Below are positions 61,719 to 64,000 of a DNA stretch of 64,000 nucleotides, piece by piece. The DNA lies in the NCBI GenBank assembly GCA_963708235.1, contig OY970200.1, positions 2,418,001 to 2,482,000 on the forward strand, given 5' to 3'. Every line of letters starts with the position of its first letter. Positions within the stretch are counted from its first letter, which is position 1. The position numbers and the translations under genes were made by a program. Source of the stretch: G963708235 sp963708235. Lineage in GTDB: Bacteria; Actinomycetota; Acidimicrobiia; Spongiisociales; UBA5794. A model generated the notes under the pieces. That model made no database searches, was not told the origin of the DNA, and was given only the letters and a program-made list of their open reading frames with translations.

Positions 61719-62573
61719 TCAGTAGTCGTAGAAACCGCGACCGGATTTCCGACCGAGCAACCCGGCGTCGACCATCCGTCGCAGCAGCGGCGGCGGTGCG
61801 TAGCGAGCCTCGCGGAACTCCTCGTAGAGCGACTCGGCGACGAACAACATGGTGTCGTTGCCGATCAGGTCGCACAGCGCCAGCGGACCCATCGGGTGGG
61901 CGGCGCCGTTGACCATCCCGGCGTCGATGTCCTCGCGACTGGCATGGCCCGCCTCGTACATCCGGATGGCATCCACCAGGTAGGGGATCAGCAGCATGTT
62001 GACGATGAACCCGGCACGGTCGGGCGCCTGAACCACCGTCTTGCCCAGCCGTTCGGCGGCAAAGGTGGTGGCCCGTTCCACGGTGGACTCGGAGGTGAGT
62101 ACGCCACGGACCACCTCGACGAGCGGCATCACCGGCGCCGGGTTGAAGAAATGCAGCCCGACGACGCTTTCGGGACGTGCGGTGGCAACCCCGAGCCGGG
62201 TGATCGGGATCGACGAGGTGTTGGAGGCGAGGACGGCGTCGGGGTCGGTGACGATCTGATCGAGACTGGCAAAGATCGACCGTTTCAGCCCCTCGTTCTC
62301 GACCACCGCCTCGATCACCAGTTGCCGGTCGGCCATCTCCTCCAGGTCGGTGCCGAACGTCAGTCGCCCCAGGGCGAGGTCCCGGTCGTCCGGGTCGAGC
62401 TTGCCGCGTTCGACCGCTCTGGTCAGCGACCGCTCGATCGATTGTCGGGCACGGTCGGCGGCATCGCGGTCCACCTCGTGGACCCGGACATCGACCCCGG
62501 CCTTGGCGCACACCTCGGCGATCCCGCCGCCCATCTGCCCACCGCCGATGATTCCGACCCGTTCGATCCCCAT
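61719..62573 (-). CDS. 3-hydroxybutyryl-CoA dehydrogenase
   Basis: A 284-residue NAD-dependent dehydrogenase. The Rossmann loop is VGIIGGGQMGGGIAEVCAKA (about 6-25). The catalytic region is SVVGLHFFNPAPVMPLVEVV (His with later Glu), then GFIVNMLLIPYLVDAIRMYE and NGAAHPMGPLALCDLIGNDT. It ends GRGFYDY, the usual family terminus. It serves fatty acid oxidation or polyhydroxybutyrate/butyrate metabolism (fadB2/hbd type). ATG 62573 fits exactly. Confidence 0.93.
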   Translation of the reverse strand: MGIERVGIIGGGQMGGGIAEVCAKAGVDVRVHEVDRDAADRARQSIERSLTRAVERGKLDPDDRDLALGRLTFGTDLEEMADRQLVIEAVVENEGLKRSIFASLDQIVTDPDAVLASNTSSIPITRLGVATARPESVVGLHFFNPAPVMPLVEVVRGVLTSESTVERATTFAAERLGKTVVQAPDRAGFIVNMLLIPYLVDAIRMYEAGHASREDIDAGMVNGAAHPMGPLALCDLIGNDTMLFVAESLYEEFREARYAPPPLLRRMVDAGLLGRKSGRGFYDY

Positions 62574-62722
62574 GTGGCCGCCCTTCGTCATGATCCGTGG
62601 TGCGGGCAGGCTACCGCCCGGTCCGGCATGGTCGACGATCCTCAGGGCTGGTGGGGCGATTCGACCGCAACACGGCACTTGCTCGGCTTGCAAGGGTTGG
62701 GATGCCCTCGTCATCGGCCCCG

Positions 62723-62764
62723 GGCCGTTACGAACTGGCCGTTACGAACTGGCCATTCCGACTG
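62723..62764. repeat. 14-bp tandem repeat GGCCGTTACGAACT
   Basis: Two exact copies and a diverged third (GGCCATTCCGACT) between convergent-side ends of two minus-strand genes. It has the same period as the repeat at 8983. Confidence 0.85.
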
Positions 62765-62771
62765 GGGCCGT

Positions 62772-63287
62772 TCAGCCGCGTTGGACGAGGGCGGTGACGG
62801 TCTCGGGGAGCGGCCGGGAGAGGTACGGGGCGAGCACGGCGGGACGGACATCGAGGAACTCGATCTCGGAGGCGGCGAACCAGCGGAACTCGAGGGCGTA
62901 CTCGTCTTTGGTGCCGGGCAGTTCCACGCCGCTGAAGGTCTCCATCTCGACGAACCGGTCGGGGAGGGTCATCAGGTGGTAGAGACCGATCTCGTGGTGG
63001 ACCATCAGCTCGCCGTCGGGGTCCGGAGGATCGAACGGCGCCGCCTTGAAGTAGTTCTCGACGACGAACACCATCGGTCCGACCTCGACGGCGACGTGGA
63101 TCTCCTCGGCCATCTCGCGGCGCAACGCCTCGGCTGCGGTCTCACCGATATGGACCCGGCCCCCGGGGAGCGCCCAGAAGTCGTCACCCACGGCACGGTG
63201 CAACAACCGTCGGTCCCCGTCGACGACGATTCCCGCCACACGATGAAGGAAGACCGCCCCACCACTCCGAGCTTGCGCCCATGCCAT
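62772..63287 (-). CDS. Nudix hydrolase
   Basis: A 171-residue pyrophosphohydrolase. The Nudix box is GGRVHIGETAAEALRREMAE with EI following (GX5EX7REUXEE, the last Gly replaced by Ile-His). Preceding DDFWALPGG is typical. The region LMVHHEIGLYHLMTL suggests the NUDIX group acting on nucleotide derivatives, but the substrate is open. Confidence 0.88.
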   Translation of the reverse strand: MAWAQARSGGAVFLHRVAGIVVDGDRRLLHRAVGDDFWALPGGRVHIGETAAEALRREMAEEIHVAVEVGPMVFVVENYFKAAPFDPPDPDGELMVHHEIGLYHLMTLPDRFVEMETFSGVELPGTKDEYALEFRWFAASEIEFLDVRPAVLAPYLSRPLPETVTALVQRG

Positions 63288-63544
63288 CAGCTACACCTGT
63301 CCAGCCCGTAGATCGTTCGGTGTGGTTTCCCCACTCACCTGGTCACCGCCATGTCTCACTCCAACTCGGCGACGGGCAGATTGTAGAGCGGCGCCGGCCC
63401 ACCAAATGCTCCCGTCAGGGCGTCGTGGGGACTCCGGGGCGCCGCTCCGAGATCGTACCGCTGACCGCGACGCAAACCGGGACGACCCGTACAAGGGTCG
63501 CCCCGGTCGGCGGCTGCGGTCAGGTGTCGAACCGAGGAACCGGC

Positions 63545-64000
63545 TCAGTCGCGCAGTTCCCTACGGAGCTTGATCACGATGAACTCGTTGTCGTCGGGGC
63601 GGCGGTCGCCGAGGTGGCGACCCACCGAGAACGGGTAGTTGTTGTCGTTGAGGATCCCGATGGTGTGCTCGTCGAAGAACACCACCGACTCGACGGTGAC
63701 ATAGGGGAACGAGAACACCTTGCCGAGCCCGACGTCACCGGGTCGGGCGCCGACGGCGCTCAGGCCGTACGGATCGCCGAGCCGCATCAGGTCGACCGAC
63801 ATCCGCTTCTGGACGGTGGTCCCGGGGGCGCCGAGCCGGATCTCGTACACGGCCTTGAAGCCGTCGACGTTCCCCTGGCTGTTGTCGCGCTCGATCACCA
63901 GCCCGTGTCCGGTGCCATGGAAGATGAAGTCTCCGATGGCGGCACCCTGCGGTTCGAGCTGGTAGCCCCACCACTTCCCGGTGTACGCCTTGGTGGCGAG
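63545..64000 (-). CDS. Esterase-like activity of phytase family protein, 5' end outside window
   Basis: C-terminal 151 residues of a beta-propeller-like exported protein. In frame up to the window edge: KAYTGKWWGYQLEPQGAAIG, FHGTGHGLVIERDNSQG, SFPYVTVESVVFFDEHTIGI and the hallmark LNDNNYPFSVGRH near the end. This family (PF13449-type) includes phosphodiesterase and phytase-like proteins. The N-terminus and any signal peptide lie beyond 64000. Confidence 0.83.
   Translation of the reverse strand, partial: LATKAYTGKWWGYQLEPQGAAIGDFIFHGTGHGLVIERDNSQGNVDGFKAVYEIRLGAPGTTVQKRMSVDLMRLGDPYGLSAVGARPGDVGLGKVFSFPYVTVESVVFFDEHTIGILNDNNYPFSVGRHLGDRRPDDNEFIVIKLRRELRD

Overview
This 64 kb window is high-GC bacterial chromosome. 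The gene content points to a motile, Gram-positive-type member of the Actinomycetota. Evidence includes an eno-ftsB-DUF501-ppx block, a mycobacterial-type bL37 ribosomal peptide, SigE-type ECF sigma factors, an F420/LLM-type oxidoreductase, lipobox lipoproteins, frequent GTG starts and a leaderless-looking promoter. I favour an early-branching class such as Acidimicrobiia, but that placement is inference.

Layout. 1-9.9 kb is flagellar: flgN-flgK-flgL on the minus strand, then flgE and flbD, an unknown protein, nhaA, an M15 peptidate hydrolase-like gene and fliA. 10.2-18.6 kb holds a metallo-beta-lactamase-fold gene, DUF2237, tRNA-Leu, an EF-G-like GTPase, the ppx/DUF501/ftsB/eno operon (minus) and a divergent arsR / small peptide-arsM locus. 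18.6-41.5 kb is almost entirely minus-strand housekeeping: yabN/mazG, a SurA-like lipoprotein, mfd, pgsA, glpK, pth, rplY, ppdK, aceK, prs, glmU, tRNA-Gln, ispE, rsmA, tatD, metG, rsmI and a DUF192 gene. Two small plus-strand genes, an AbrB-type regulator and bL37, sit inside this run. Many neighbours are coupled by ATGA, GTGA or TGATG overlaps.

41.8-56.1 kb is the accessory part: a lipoprotein resembling a metallopeptidase that has lost its HExxH, an LLM oxidoreductase, an NAD(P)-binding protein, GNAT and BioF2-like acyltransferases, two ECF sigma factor/membrane partner pairs, a PadR-membrane protein pair, a lipoprotein and a cyclic-nucleotide-binding protein. It carries recombination scars: a 186-bp direct repeat 5610 bp apart, a 3'-half copy of tRNA-Ala 3.3 kb from the intact gene, and a 74-bp tandem duplication. 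56.1-64 kb returns to ordinary content: a translin-like gene, a GlpR-like membrane protein with mog-moaC-moeA/glp, plsY, SAF-domain and thioredoxin-like proteins, 3-hydroxybutyryl-CoA dehydrogenase, a Nudix hydrolase and the end of a phytase-esterase-like gene.

Four normally intact housekeeping genes (yabN/mazG, rplY, translin-like, and probably rsmI) are broken or over-extended by apparent one-base indels, mostly in short G/C runs. This looks more like residual sequencing error than gene decay, and frames at those places should be read with care.
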